DNA from: Clostridiales bacterium CHKCI001
GTDB taxonomy: Bacteria; Bacillota; Clostridia; Lachnospirales; Lachnospiraceae
Direction of reading: 5' to 3'
Length of the DNA: 64,000 nucleotides
Assembly: GCA_900045905.1 (NCBI GenBank)
Contig: FCNS01000012.1
Span: 62,001-126,000, forward strand
Positions 25,329 to 33,918 of the stretch are shown here, piece after piece. The translations under genes were made by a program, and so were the position numbers. Every line of letters starts with the position of its first letter. Position 1 is the first letter of the stretch. A model generated the notes under the pieces. That model saw nothing but the letters and a program-made list of their open reading frames with translations. It was not told the origin of the DNA and made no database searches.

Positions 25329-27067
25329 TAGAACGAATTCAGAAGCGTTTTGCTCTCACAAAGATAGGAGCGAAAAATTTAGTGAAGGCATGTATCTCTT
25401 GTACCGTCTCTTATCTGGTAATTGCAATGTCGATTGGTGTACTTTATTATTTCGTATGTGATGTTTTAAACCTTTGGTTGAAACAATCAGAGTCACTGTC
25501 GATTCCTATTTCTATTATAGAATGTATCGTTGTAATAGTGCTAATTTTTCTTGCACATTATATTCAATATAATATGACATTTTTAAATACTTATACAGAA
25601 AGTGCAAGACTTAGAATTTCTGTAGCAGAAAAGCTTAGGAAATTTCCACTATTATTTTTCTCAAAGAGGGATTTATCTGATTTAACAACGACCATTTTAT
25701 CGGATGTTACAGGAATGGAACAGGCATTGTCTCATTTCATTCCAGAGTTTGTAGGTTCAATTATTTCTACGACGCTGCTTTCCCTTTGCATGTTTTTCTT
25801 CGATTTTAAGATGGCATTGGCAGCGGTATGGTGTGTTCCAGTATCGTTCTTACTAGTTGTTTTGGCGAAGAAAAAATTAAGTCAGGCAGGACGTAAGGAT
25901 CGAATGATTCAACTAGTTCGAACTGAAAAAATTCAAGAAGGATTAGAGTCGATTCGAGATCTAAAAGCAAATCATTTTACTGAAAAATATTTAAACGAAG
26001 TGGATCAAGCAATTGATAATTGCGAAAAAAGTCAGATTAGAACAGAGCTTACGAATGCACTTTTTGTAGTAAGTTCCCAGTTAATATTAAAATTAGGAAT
26101 CGCAACAGTTGTAATTGCAGGTGTTTATTTATTAGAACAAAATGAAATTAATTTTGAAATTTTTCTACTGTTTTTGATTGTAGCATCTCGTTTGTATGAT
26201 CCGCTTAATGCAACACTGCAAAATCTAGCTGCGATTATTAGTTGTGATCCGAAAATTGAGCGATTAAATGAGATCGAAAATTACCCTGTTCAGACGGGAA
26301 AAGAAACATTTGAGCCTTCCAATTATGATATTGAATTTAAAAATGTAAGTTTTTCCTATCAAGAGGGAAAAGAAGTTTTAAAAGATATTAGTTTTTTGGC
26401 AAAACAAAACGAAATTACTGCTTTGATTGGAAATAGTGGAGGGGGAAAGACGACTTGTGCATCTTTGGCTGCTCGATTTTATGAGATTCCAAAAGGCAGA
26501 ATTACAATTGGAGGAATTGATATTTCTACAATTGATCCAGAAGTGCTTTTATCCAAATTTTCGATTGTTTTTCAAGATGTGGTGCTATTTAATAATAGTG
26601 TACTGGAAAATATTCGAATTGGAAAGAAAGATGCGACCGATGCTGAGGTCAAAGAAGCGGCAAGATTAGCTTTTTGTGATCAATTTGTAAATGCATTGCC
26701 GCAAGGCTATGAAACAATCATTGGAGAAAATGGTTCAAAATTATCAGGAGGACAAAGACAGAGAATTTCAATTGCTAGAGCAATTTTAAAGAATGCACCG
26801 ATTGTACTTTTGGATGAAGCAAGTGCTTCTTTGGATGTGGAAAGTGAGACTTATGTACAAAAAGCCTTGTCTCGTCTGCTTCAAAATAAAACAGTTATTA
26901 TGATTGCCCATCGAATGAGGACAGTTGCCAATGCATCCCATCTTGTAGTGTTAGAAAATGGGCAAGTAAAAGAAGAAGGAACACCAGAACAGTTAATAAA
27001 GCAAAATGGTATATATAAACATATGGTAGATTTACAAAAAATGAGTAATGAATGGAAGATAGGATAA
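25325..27067 (+). CDS. ABC transporter half, pair 3 subunit B
   Basis: 580 residues. Membrane domain followed by ATPase with GNSGGGKTT, LSGGQRQRISIARAIL, VLLDEASAS and IAHRMR, all functional-looking. The start codon overlaps the stop of subunit A (ATGA), implying translational coupling and a heterodimer. Last gene of its operon. The downstream 310 bp hold a long hairpin and then the peroxiredoxin promoter. Confidence 0.86.
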   Translation: MIERIQKRFALTKIGAKNLVKACISCTVSYLVIAMSIGVLYYFVCDVLNLWLKQSESLSIPISIIECIVVIVLIFLAHYIQYNMTFLNTYTESARLRISVAEKLRKFPLLFFSKRDLSDLTTTILSDVTGMEQALSHFIPEFVGSIISTTLLSLCMFFFDFKMALAAVWCVPVSFLLVVLAKKKLSQAGRKDRMIQLVRTEKIQEGLESIRDLKANHFTEKYLNEVDQAIDNCEKSQIRTELTNALFVVSSQLILKLGIATVVIAGVYLLEQNEINFEIFLLFLIVASRLYDPLNATLQNLAAIISCDPKIERLNEIENYPVQTGKETFEPSNYDIEFKNVSFSYQEGKEVLKDISFLAKQNEITALIGNSGGGKTTCASLAARFYEIPKGRITIGGIDISTIDPEVLLSKFSIVFQDVVLFNNSVLENIRIGKKDATDAEVKEAARLAFCDQFVNALPQGYETIIGENGSKLSGGQRQRISIARAILKNAPIVLLDEASASLDVESETYVQKALSRLLQNKTVIMIAHRMRTVANASHLVVLENGQVKEEGTPEQLIKQNGIYKHMVDLQKMSNEWKIG

Positions 27068-27115
27068 ACAGACTCTATCCAAATGGAAATTATATCAAGT
27101 TGTGTTAATAAAGAA

Positions 27116-27237
27116 GAGGGTCATTACAAAATAGTAATAAGATGCTGTAGGAAGAGTAGTTATCTTTTATTAGGATAATTACTATATATACAGTCATTTT
27201 ATGAACAAAAAATTTTGTAATGATTCTTTTTTTATAC
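27116..27237 (+). terminator. Long structured terminator after ABC pair 3
   Basis: TCATTACAAAA (27120-27130) can pair with TTTTGTAATGA about 80 nt later, followed by a T7 run. The loop contains a second hairpin GTAGTTATC/GATAATTAC. The rest of the 310-bp gap holds only the peroxiredoxin control region. Confidence 0.6.
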
Positions 27238-27279
27238 AAAGATATTGGATTATAGATTTATTATACATAAAAATATAAA

Positions 27280-27294
27280 TGATAAAAGTTATCA
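27280..27294. promoter_or_regulatory. Fur/PerR-like box upstream of the peroxiredoxin
   Basis: TGATAAAAGTTATCA, a 7-1-7 palindrome differing at two positions from the B. subtilis Fur consensus, extended by two further A/T pairs on each side. It lies 10 bp upstream of the -35 box. A Fur-family regulator (Fur or PerR) is the natural candidate. Confidence 0.65.
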
Positions 27295-27304
27295 TTATTA
27301 TTTA

Positions 27305-27333
27305 TTGACAAAACTAAGATATAATAGTAAACT
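27305..27333 (+). promoter_or_regulatory. Peroxiredoxin promoter
   Basis: TTGACA (27305-27310), 17 bp, TAAACT (27328-27333). It is flanked by the Fur-like box upstream and a GTTAG palindrome downstream. Confidence 0.7.
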
Positions 27334-27337
27334 ATCA

Positions 27338-27359
27338 TTAGTTAGATAAAACTAACTAA
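27338..27359. promoter_or_regulatory. Extended GTTAG operator, peroxiredoxin
   Basis: TTAGTTAG (27338-27345) and CTAACTAA (27352-27359) around ATAAAA: a doubled version of the GTTAG-N6-CTAAC motif covering the expected start site. The tandem TTAG half sites recall DtxR/IdeR operators. Confidence 0.75.
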
Positions 27360-27377
27360 CAGAAGGAGGTATGATAA

Positions 27378-27941
27378 ATGTCATTAATTAACAAAGAGAT
27401 CAGTGATTTTTCTGTTCAGGCTTATACAAATGGAGAATTTAAAACAGTAACAAAAGCAGATGTACTAGGAAAATGGAGTGTATTTTTCTTCTATCCAGCG
27501 GACTTTACATTTGTATGCCCGACAGAGCTAGAAGATTTAGCAAATAAATACGAAGAATTTAAGGAAATTAATTGTGAAATCTATAGTGTATCTTGTGATA
27601 CTCATTTCGTACACAAGGCATGGCATGATGCATCCAAAACAATTCAAAAAATCCAGTATCCAATGTTGGCAGATCCAACAGGTACTTTAGCAAGAGCATT
27701 TGATGTTATGATTGAAGAAGATGGACTTGCAGAACGAGGAAGCTTTATTGTTAATCCAGAAGGAAAAATTGTAGCATACGAAGTAATTGCTGGTAATGTA
27801 GGAAGAAATGCAGATGAATTATTCCGCCGTGTACAAGCTTCTCAGTTTGTGGCAGAACATGGAGATCAGGTTTGCCCAGCAAAATGGAAACCAGGAGCAG
27901 ATACATTAAAACCAAGCTTAGATTTAGTAGGATTAATTTAA
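27378..27941 (+). CDS. ahpC: Alkyl hydroperoxide reductase subunit C (2-Cys peroxiredoxin)
   Basis: 187 residues, the standard AhpC length. The peroxidatic site FYPADFTFVCPTE puts the reactive Cys at position 47; the resolving Cys166 lies in VCPAKWKPG. It reduces hydrogen peroxide and organic peroxides in the cytoplasm and is recharged by an AhpF-type reductase, which follows 95 bp downstream behind a terminator hairpin. GGAGG precedes the ATG. Two different operators around the promoter suggest control by both a Fur-family and a GTTAG-binding regulator. Confidence 0.93.
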   Translation: MSLINKEISDFSVQAYTNGEFKTVTKADVLGKWSVFFFYPADFTFVCPTELEDLANKYEEFKEINCEIYSVSCDTHFVHKAWHDASKTIQKIQYPMLADPTGTLARAFDVMIEEDGLAERGSFIVNPEGKIVAYEVIAGNVGRNADELFRRVQASQFVAEHGDQVCPAKWKPGADTLKPSLDLVGLI

Positions 27942-27989
27942 TTCAGAAATTTCCCATTTGACTCTTATTTTAGATATTAGGTTAGCCAT

Positions 27990-28019
27990 CCCCGTCTCGA
28001 TTGAAGACGGGGAGTTTTT
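27990..28019 (+). terminator. Terminator or attenuator between ahpC and the reductase gene
   Basis: CCCCGTC (27990-27996) and GACGGGG (28006-28012) with a TTTTT tract. It would reduce read-through from ahpC so the peroxidase is made in excess over the reductase. Confidence 0.85.
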
Positions 28020-28036
28020 AAAAGAAAGGAAATCAT

Positions 28037-29683
28037 ATGCAGATAGATAAAAATTTTTATGATCTTATTATTGTTGGAGGAGGTCCAGCAGGATTATCCG
28101 CTGCGATTTATATGGCACGTGCAAAATATCGAGTATTGCTGTTAGAAAAAGCTGGAATCGGGGGTCAGATCACGATTACATCTGAGATTGTAAATTATCC
28201 AGGAGTGGAGCGAACAAGTGGTAAAGAATTGACGGAACAAATGCGTTATCAAGCGGAAGCGTTTGGAGCAGAGTTCGCAATTGCAGAAGTATTGGATATG
28301 GAACTGACATCGGAAGTAAAGGTCATTCATACGACGAAAGGAATCTATCGCTCGTTAGGTGTAATACTCGCAACAGGTGCAAATCCACGGAAGTTAGGCT
28401 TTAAGGGAGAGAGAGAATTCCAGGGAAGAGGAGTGGCCTATTGTGCAACTTGTGATGGAGAATTTTTTACTGGAATGGAAGTATTTGTAATTGGAGGAGG
28501 ATTTGCAGCTGTAGAAGAAGGGCTGTTTTTAACAAAATATGCAAGGAAAGTTACGATTGTAGTACGTGGAGATTCTTTCTCTTGTGCTAGGACAGTCTCT
28601 GATAAGTTAAAGGGACAGGAAAAAATTGAAGTGATTTTTGAGACCGAATTAGTGGAAGTGCGTGGAGAACAGATGGTATCCTATGCAAGATTCCGTAATA
28701 ACCGTACAAAAGAAGAATGGGTTCATGAAGCAGGAAAAGATGGAGGATTTGGAATTTTTGTATTTGCTGGGTATGTGCCGAATACCGAATGGATTGGTTC
28801 TGAAGTAGAAAAAAATGAACAAGGTTATTTGATTACGGATAGTAACCAAAAGACAAATTTGGATGGAGTTTATGCAGCTGGAGACGTCTGCGTAAAAAAT
28901 CTTCGTCAGGTAGTAACGGCTGTATCCGATGGAGCGGTAGCTGCTACCTCATTAGAAAAAGTAGTATCCGAATTACACAGCAAATTAGACATTCCAGATT
29001 TGGTAAAAGAGAAACCGAAGCAAATCTCTCCAAAACAACCAAAAGAAGAGAAACCACAGTCGGAAGAGGAAGGATTCTTGACAAGTGCAATCAAACAGCA
29101 GTTGGAAGGGGTATTTGCTAAATTTGAGCATCCAGTGCTTTTAAGAGCTTGGTTAGATGAGCGGCCATTATCAGGGGAAATCGTTGGATTTTTAAGAGAA
29201 TTAGAGGGAATAACTGATAAGATTCGATGGGAAGAGGCAAATTCTTCCAACCGAGAAGATCGGATATTACCATCCATTGAGTTGTGTTATGAAGATGGAA
29301 GAAGCAGTGGAATTCAATTCCATGGAGTACCAGGTGGTCATGAATTTAATTCTTTTATTATTGCACTTTATAATGTTGCTGGTCCTGGACAGGCAATTGA
29401 ACAAGAAGCAGAAACAAAGCTAAAAGAAATAACACAGAAGATTAATATAAAAATATTAGTATCCTTATCCTGTACAATGTGCCCAGAAACGGTAATGTCT
29501 GCTCAAAAAGCGGCAGCAGTTTCAGAAAAGATTGAAGCAGAAATGTTTGACTTAGCACATTTCCCGCAATTGAAAGAGAAATATAAGGTAATGAGTGTAC
29601 CGTGTATGATTTTAAATGATGATAAAGTTTTGTTTGGAAAAAAAGGACTGAACGAAGTTGTAAGTGCATTGGTTGAATTGTAA
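28037..29683 (+). CDS. AhpF-like peroxiredoxin reductase with permuted domain order
   Basis: 548 residues. Residues 1-310 are a thioredoxin-reductase flavoprotein: GGGPAGLSAAIYMARA binds FAD, CATCDG (Cys136, Cys139) is the redox pair, GGGFAAVEEG binds NAD(P)H, and YAAGDVC closes the FAD site. After a charged linker (about 315-350) come two thioredoxin-like folds with CTMC (Cys479, Cys482), as in the N-terminal domain of AhpF. Classical AhpF has the reverse order. It probably passes electrons from NAD(P)H to the AhpC upstream. AAAGGA precedes the ATG. Confidence 0.88.
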   Translation: MQIDKNFYDLIIVGGGPAGLSAAIYMARAKYRVLLLEKAGIGGQITITSEIVNYPGVERTSGKELTEQMRYQAEAFGAEFAIAEVLDMELTSEVKVIHTTKGIYRSLGVILATGANPRKLGFKGEREFQGRGVAYCATCDGEFFTGMEVFVIGGGFAAVEEGLFLTKYARKVTIVVRGDSFSCARTVSDKLKGQEKIEVIFETELVEVRGEQMVSYARFRNNRTKEEWVHEAGKDGGFGIFVFAGYVPNTEWIGSEVEKNEQGYLITDSNQKTNLDGVYAAGDVCVKNLRQVVTAVSDGAVAATSLEKVVSELHSKLDIPDLVKEKPKQISPKQPKEEKPQSEEEGFLTSAIKQQLEGVFAKFEHPVLLRAWLDERPLSGEIVGFLRELEGITDKIRWEEANSSNREDRILPSIELCYEDGRSSGIQFHGVPGGHEFNSFIIALYNVAGPGQAIEQEAETKLKEITQKINIKILVSLSCTMCPETVMSAQKAAAVSEKIEAEMFDLAHFPQLKEKYKVMSVPCMILNDDKVLFGKKGLNEVVSALVEL

Positions 29684-29746
29684 TACTATGGCAATCGTTT
29701 GCTTTATTTAATCATGTGAAGAATACACAAGAAAGTTGAAGTAGTT

Positions 29747-29780
29747 GGCTCTATGACATTGTAGACATAGAGCCTTTTTT
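29747..29780 (+). terminator. Terminator after the AhpF-like gene
   Basis: GGCTCTATG and CATAGAGCC form a 9-bp stem followed by TTTTTT. Confidence 0.9.
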
Positions 29781-29802
29781 GCGTAAAAAATTAAAAAATA
29801 TA

Positions 29803-29831
29803 TTGACAAAGTCTTAACCATCTTGTATACT
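29803..29831 (+). promoter_or_regulatory. Promoter of the candidate small RNA
   Basis: Consensus TTGACA (29803-29808), 17 bp, TATACT (29826-29831). Start expected near 29838. Confidence 0.8.
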
Positions 29832-29837
29832 AAAAAT

Positions 29838-29924
29838 AAGTTAGATATAACTAACCAACCACAAACAAAACATACAAATTTCAAACATTGAAAAAGCACT
29901 TCTTAATCTGAAGTGCTTTTATGT
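29838..29924 (+). ncRNA. Candidate operator-controlled small RNA
   Basis: A consensus promoter, a GTTAGATATAACTAAC operator at the start site (29840-29855), an A/C-rich unstructured stretch of about 35 nt (CCAACCACAAACAAAACATA and on), and a terminator hairpin AAAAGCACTTC/GAAGTGCTTTT (29892-29920). No ribosome site with a credible reading frame occurs inside. The unit looks like a discrete RNA of about 85 nt, analogous in layout to iron-controlled RyhB or FsrA. It could instead be an attenuated leader of the ABC gene at 30108. Confidence 0.6.
29840..29855. promoter_or_regulatory. GTTAG-N6-CTAAC operator, small RNA
   Basis: GTTAGATATAACTAAC, near-perfect palindrome covering +3 to +18 of the predicted transcript, a repressor position. 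Confidence 0.78.
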
Positions 29925-30107
29925 TGTATGCAGATAATATGATATAAAGGTCAAAATACCTTTTGCTCCTAACCTCATAATATTTCTTTAGAGAAAGATT
30001 TGTATGTGAATTTAGAAAAAGTTTAGAAAAAGAAAAGAGTAAATTAATTTTTAATTTGGCAATATATAGTAGAATAGATGAAGAAAAATAAAAGGAGTGA
30101 ATAATAC

Positions 30108-32822
30108 ATGCTTCAAATACAGCAAATTAGTAAGCGATATAAAACTGGAGATTTAATACAGACGGCGCTCGATAATGTAAGCTTAAGTTTTCGAGATAAC
30201 GAATTTGTGGCAATACTAGGTCCAAGTGGTTCTGGAAAAACAACGTTGTTAAATATCGTTGGTGGTTTGGATCGCTATGATAGTGGAGATTTAATTATTA
30301 ATGGAATCTCTACGAAAATGTATAAAGATCGAGACTGGGATTCTTATCGAAATCATACGATTGGTTTTGTATTTCAGAGTTATAATTTAATTCCTCACCA
30401 ATCTGTGTTATCAAATGTAGAATTGGCATTGACGATTTCGGGAATTTCAAAAGCAGAACGAAAAAGACGTGCAAAAGAAGCGCTAGAGCGAGTTGGATTG
30501 GGAAACCAAACGCATAAAAAACCAAATCAAATGTCTGGAGGTCAGATGCAGCGTGTGGCAATTGCAAGAGCATTGGTGAATGATCCAGATATTTTGCTTG
30601 CGGATGAACCAACTGGCGCTCTGGATAGCGAGACGAGTATTCAGGTTATGGAACTTTTAAAAGAAGTTGCAAAAGATAGGCTTGTCATAATGGTGACACA
30701 TAATCCAGAGTTGGCTGAAAAATATGCAACTCGTATTGTTAAACTGTCTGATGGGAAGATTATGGATGATTCTGATCCATATAAAATTGATCCAAGGCAA
30801 CTTCCTGCTCCAACCCATAAAAATATGGGAAAGTCTTCCATGTCATTTGGGACTGCGTTATCGCTAAGTTTTCAAAATCTTCGCACAAAAAAGGGAAGGA
30901 CGTTTTTAACTTCGTTTGCAGGATCTATTGGAATTATTGGAATTGCATTGATTTTATCTCTTTCCAATGGAGTAAATACGTATATTACTGATATTCAGAA
31001 GAGTACAATGACTTCCTATCCGATTTCCATCGAATCACAATCATTTGATTTAAGCAGCGTAATGGAATCAGGACAGAATATTTCCAGTTCGGAGAAAGCG
31101 GATCACGATTTGGATGCCGTTTATTCCAATGGAACAGAACTGGAAATGGCTTCCAGTGTGACAAGTAGTATTACAGAAAATAATTTGACCGAATTTAAAA
31201 AGTATTTAGATGATACGGACAGTGAAATTCATCAATACGTTGGCGAAAATGGAATTATTTATTCCTATGATACAAAGTTTTATGTGTATACCCATGATCC
31301 AGACGGAGAGTTAGTTAATACCGATGGCAGTACCCTAATGGATACCAATGATCAAGCTGCAATGGGAATGGGGGCTATGAATGAAATGATGGGTACAAGC
31401 TCCAATCATTTTGAGGAACTTATGCCTGGTAAGGATGGGGAATTAATTAGTTCCGCGGTTAAGGACAATTACGATGTTTTATATGGTTCTTGGCCAGATG
31501 ACTATGATGAAGTTGTTTTAATTCTAAATGAAAATAATGAGATACCTGTAACTGCACTTTATGAATTAGGACTTCTTCCAAGTAAGGAATACAAAGATTT
31601 GGTTAAAAAAATGGAAGATGGAGAAGAAATTGAGTTAGAAACACAGAGTTGGGATTATGAAGAAATTTGTGATAAAGATTTCTATTTAATTCCTGCCTGT
31701 GATACTTATGAAGAAAATAAAAATGGAATATTTGAATCCATTCAGGAAGATGAGAAAAAAATAGAAAAACTACTGGAAGATAGTGCCGTCGAATTAAAAA
31801 TAACAGGAGTGATTCGTCCAAAAGAAGATGCTTCGATTTCAATGAATCAGCCAATTGGTTATACGACAGCATTGACGGATTATATTATTGATAATACAGA
31901 TGAGAGTGCCGTAGTAAAAGCACAAAAAGAAGATAAGAAAATTAATGTATTGAATGGTCTAAAATTTTCACCATCGGATGATGAAGCCAAAATTGAAGAT
32001 ACAAAGACTTATTTAGAAAATCTAGGTGTTTCTGATAAGGCGAAACTTTGTAAAGAAATGTTGCAGTCGGTTTATGCAGATGATCCAGATACTGCATCTC
32101 AGATGATGAGCATGACAGAAGAAGAGTTGGCAACAACTTTGGATAATTACTTAAAAGATCCAGATGATGAGGTACTTCTTGCCATTTATGAAGATCATAT
32201 TTCAACAGGAAGTTATGATGATAATATGGCAGCATTTGGAGTAGTAAGTTTAGATGCTCCTAGTCGTATTAGTATTTATGCAGATAGCTTTGAAGATAAA
32301 GATGCGATATCTGATTGCATTGAAAATTATAATGCATCAGCAAATGAAGAGGATAAGATTAGCTATACCGATTATGTTGCACTTCTTATGTCTTCTGTTA
32401 CAACTATTGTAAATGTAATATCCTATGTATTAATTGCGTTTGTAGCTGTGTCATTGGTAGTATCTTCAATTATGATTGGAATTATTACGTATATTTCTGT
32501 TTTGGAGCGAACGAAGGAAATCGGTATTTTACGTGCGATTGGAGCTTCCAAACATAATATTTCTCAAGTATTTAATGCAGAGACATTTATTATCGGTTTG
32601 TGTTCTGGTTTAATTGGTATTGGAGTTACATTATTACTATTAATTCCGGGCAATGCAATTATTCATACGGTAACAGGTTCTGTGGATGTAAATGCAGCGC
32701 TTCCTGTCACAAGTGCGATCATTTTAATTGCTTTAAGTATGATTCTCACATTGATTGGTGGTCTCATTCCAGCCAAGAAAGCAGCCAAAAAAGATCCTGT
32801 AACTGCACTTAGAACCGAATAA
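30108..32822 (+). CDS. MacB/FtsX-type ABC protein, ATPase fused to permease
   Basis: 904 residues. Residues 1-225 are a LolD/MacB-type ATPase: GPSGSGKTT near 39, LSGG-like MSGGQMQRVAIARAL near 143, and ILLADEPTGALDS. A membrane helix near 270 (IGIIGIALILSLSNGV) is followed by an acidic extracytoplasmic domain of about 430 residues, then three helices from about 765 in an FtsX fold ending in the ERTKEIGILRAIGAS motif. Probably a mechanotransmission-type transporter acting on envelope peptides or lipoproteins; substrate unknown. It stands alone between terminators. Confidence 0.87.
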   Translation: MLQIQQISKRYKTGDLIQTALDNVSLSFRDNEFVAILGPSGSGKTTLLNIVGGLDRYDSGDLIINGISTKMYKDRDWDSYRNHTIGFVFQSYNLIPHQSVLSNVELALTISGISKAERKRRAKEALERVGLGNQTHKKPNQMSGGQMQRVAIARALVNDPDILLADEPTGALDSETSIQVMELLKEVAKDRLVIMVTHNPELAEKYATRIVKLSDGKIMDDSDPYKIDPRQLPAPTHKNMGKSSMSFGTALSLSFQNLRTKKGRTFLTSFAGSIGIIGIALILSLSNGVNTYITDIQKSTMTSYPISIESQSFDLSSVMESGQNISSSEKADHDLDAVYSNGTELEMASSVTSSITENNLTEFKKYLDDTDSEIHQYVGENGIIYSYDTKFYVYTHDPDGELVNTDGSTLMDTNDQAAMGMGAMNEMMGTSSNHFEELMPGKDGELISSAVKDNYDVLYGSWPDDYDEVVLILNENNEIPVTALYELGLLPSKEYKDLVKKMEDGEEIELETQSWDYEEICDKDFYLIPACDTYEENKNGIFESIQEDEKKIEKLLEDSAVELKITGVIRPKEDASISMNQPIGYTTALTDYIIDNTDESAVVKAQKEDKKINVLNGLKFSPSDDEAKIEDTKTYLENLGVSDKAKLCKEMLQSVYADDPDTASQMMSMTEEELATTLDNYLKDPDDEVLLAIYEDHISTGSYDDNMAAFGVVSLDAPSRISIYADSFEDKDAISDCIENYNASANEEDKISYTDYVALLMSSVTTIVNVISYVLIAFVAVSLVVSSIMIGIITYISVLERTKEIGILRAIGASKHNISQVFNAETFIIGLCSGLIGIGVTLLLLIPGNAIIHTVTGSVDVNAALPVTSAIILIALSMILTLIGGLIPAKKAAKKDPVTALRTE

Positions 32823-32831
32823 AAACTGATA

Positions 32832-32866
32832 AGAACTCCTCTTTCCATTGGTGAGGAGTTCTTTCC
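32832..32866. terminator. Bidirectional terminator between ABC gene and AraC regulator 3
   Basis: AAGAACTCCTC and GAGGAGTTCTT form an 11-bp stem between convergent genes; the outer A and T tracts suit both strands. Confidence 0.85.
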
Positions 32867-33768
32867 TATTTGACTGAAAGCTGACGAAACTTTTTCGGAG
32901 TGATGCCGTGATATTCTTTAAAAACATGAATAAAATGGCTGCAATCACAAAAACCTGTCTCCTGGCTAATATAGGATAAATCTAAATCCGTGAATCGTAA
33001 TAAATCTTCTGCTTTTTGAATACGGATTTGTTTGATAAAATCCTTGCAAGATTGTCCATAATATTCTTTAAACTTTAAGGCAAAGTAAGAATAACTCATA
33101 TGGAAATGTTCTGCAATGGAAGACACAGAAAGCGGTTCTTGATAATGCTGGATAATATATTCAGCAATGGATGCAAAGCGTTCATGAATCGAGTTTTTCT
33201 GTTGTTGTGGATTAATTTGAAATCCTTGTTTTTTCCAAATTTTAAGCAGTTCTGCAATAATCAGACAATAGTAGGAATGAATGATAATATCATATCCAAA
33301 TTCTTTTTTAGTAATGACTTGAACCGATCGTTCCAATAAGTCTTTCAATGGGAACCCATCTAATTGTTGTTTCCGAAAAATAATGGGAAGTTTCGGATTT
33401 TCTTGAACCATATGTAAAAGGCTGGAGAGGCTTGGAAGATTGCTGTTTGCTAGATTTAAATATACAGGGGCAAATTTAATCACATAATACTGTAGAGCAG
33501 GGGTTGTATGAAACGAAATGGAGTGAATTACTTGAGGATGAAAGATTAGCAAATCTCCAGGCTGTAGTATAAAGGTTTGTGTTCCAGATTGAACACAGGC
33601 ATCTCCGTTTAATAGATAGATAATCTCAATAAAATAATGCCAATGCGGTGTGATTGGAAACGGGTTTGTCTGGCTATTAAAAAGGAATGCCTCGTAAGGG
33701 TTATTTAATGTATCGTTGTATTCAAAAATTGGCTTCATAATAATGTTCCTTATAAGAGATTTATACAA
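32866..33768 (-). CDS. AraC-family regulator 3 (cupin type)
   Basis: 300 residues. The N-terminal half is an AraC cupin domain (PHWHYFIEIIYLLNG and LQPGDLLIFHPQVIH). The C-terminal half has the double HTH (LSVSSIAEHFHMSYSYFALKFK and LDLSYISQETGFCDCSHFIHVF). It is divergent from the alpha-galactosidase gene 150 bp away, so it most likely senses a galactoside and controls that gene. The two AraC regulators near the ABC pairs have a different N-terminal type. Confidence 0.88.
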   Translation of the reverse strand: MYKSLIRNIIMKPIFEYNDTLNNPYEAFLFNSQTNPFPITPHWHYFIEIIYLLNGDACVQSGTQTFILQPGDLLIFHPQVIHSISFHTTPALQYYVIKFAPVYLNLANSNLPSLSSLLHMVQENPKLPIIFRKQQLDGFPLKDLLERSVQVITKKEFGYDIIIHSYYCLIIAELLKIWKKQGFQINPQQQKNSIHERFASIAEYIIQHYQEPLSVSSIAEHFHMSYSYFALKFKEYYGQSCKDFIKQIRIQKAEDLLRFTDLDLSYISQETGFCDCSHFIHVFKEYHGITPKKFRQLSVK

Positions 33769-33918
33769 TTTTTATCAATGTTTATTATATCATAAATGAA
33801 GTAGCCATGGTATAGTTTTTATATGAAAGTTTTGTATTGGGACATAATAGAAAAATAATAGAAGAGACTTATAATAAGAAGTCTTTTCCATAAAAAATAA
33901 AAACAATAGGAGGAAAAA

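Noticed and set aside
28906-29277. A 123-codon minus-strand frame inside the AhpF-like gene
   Set aside because: Antisense shadow of a well-supported gene, no ribosome site or promoter.
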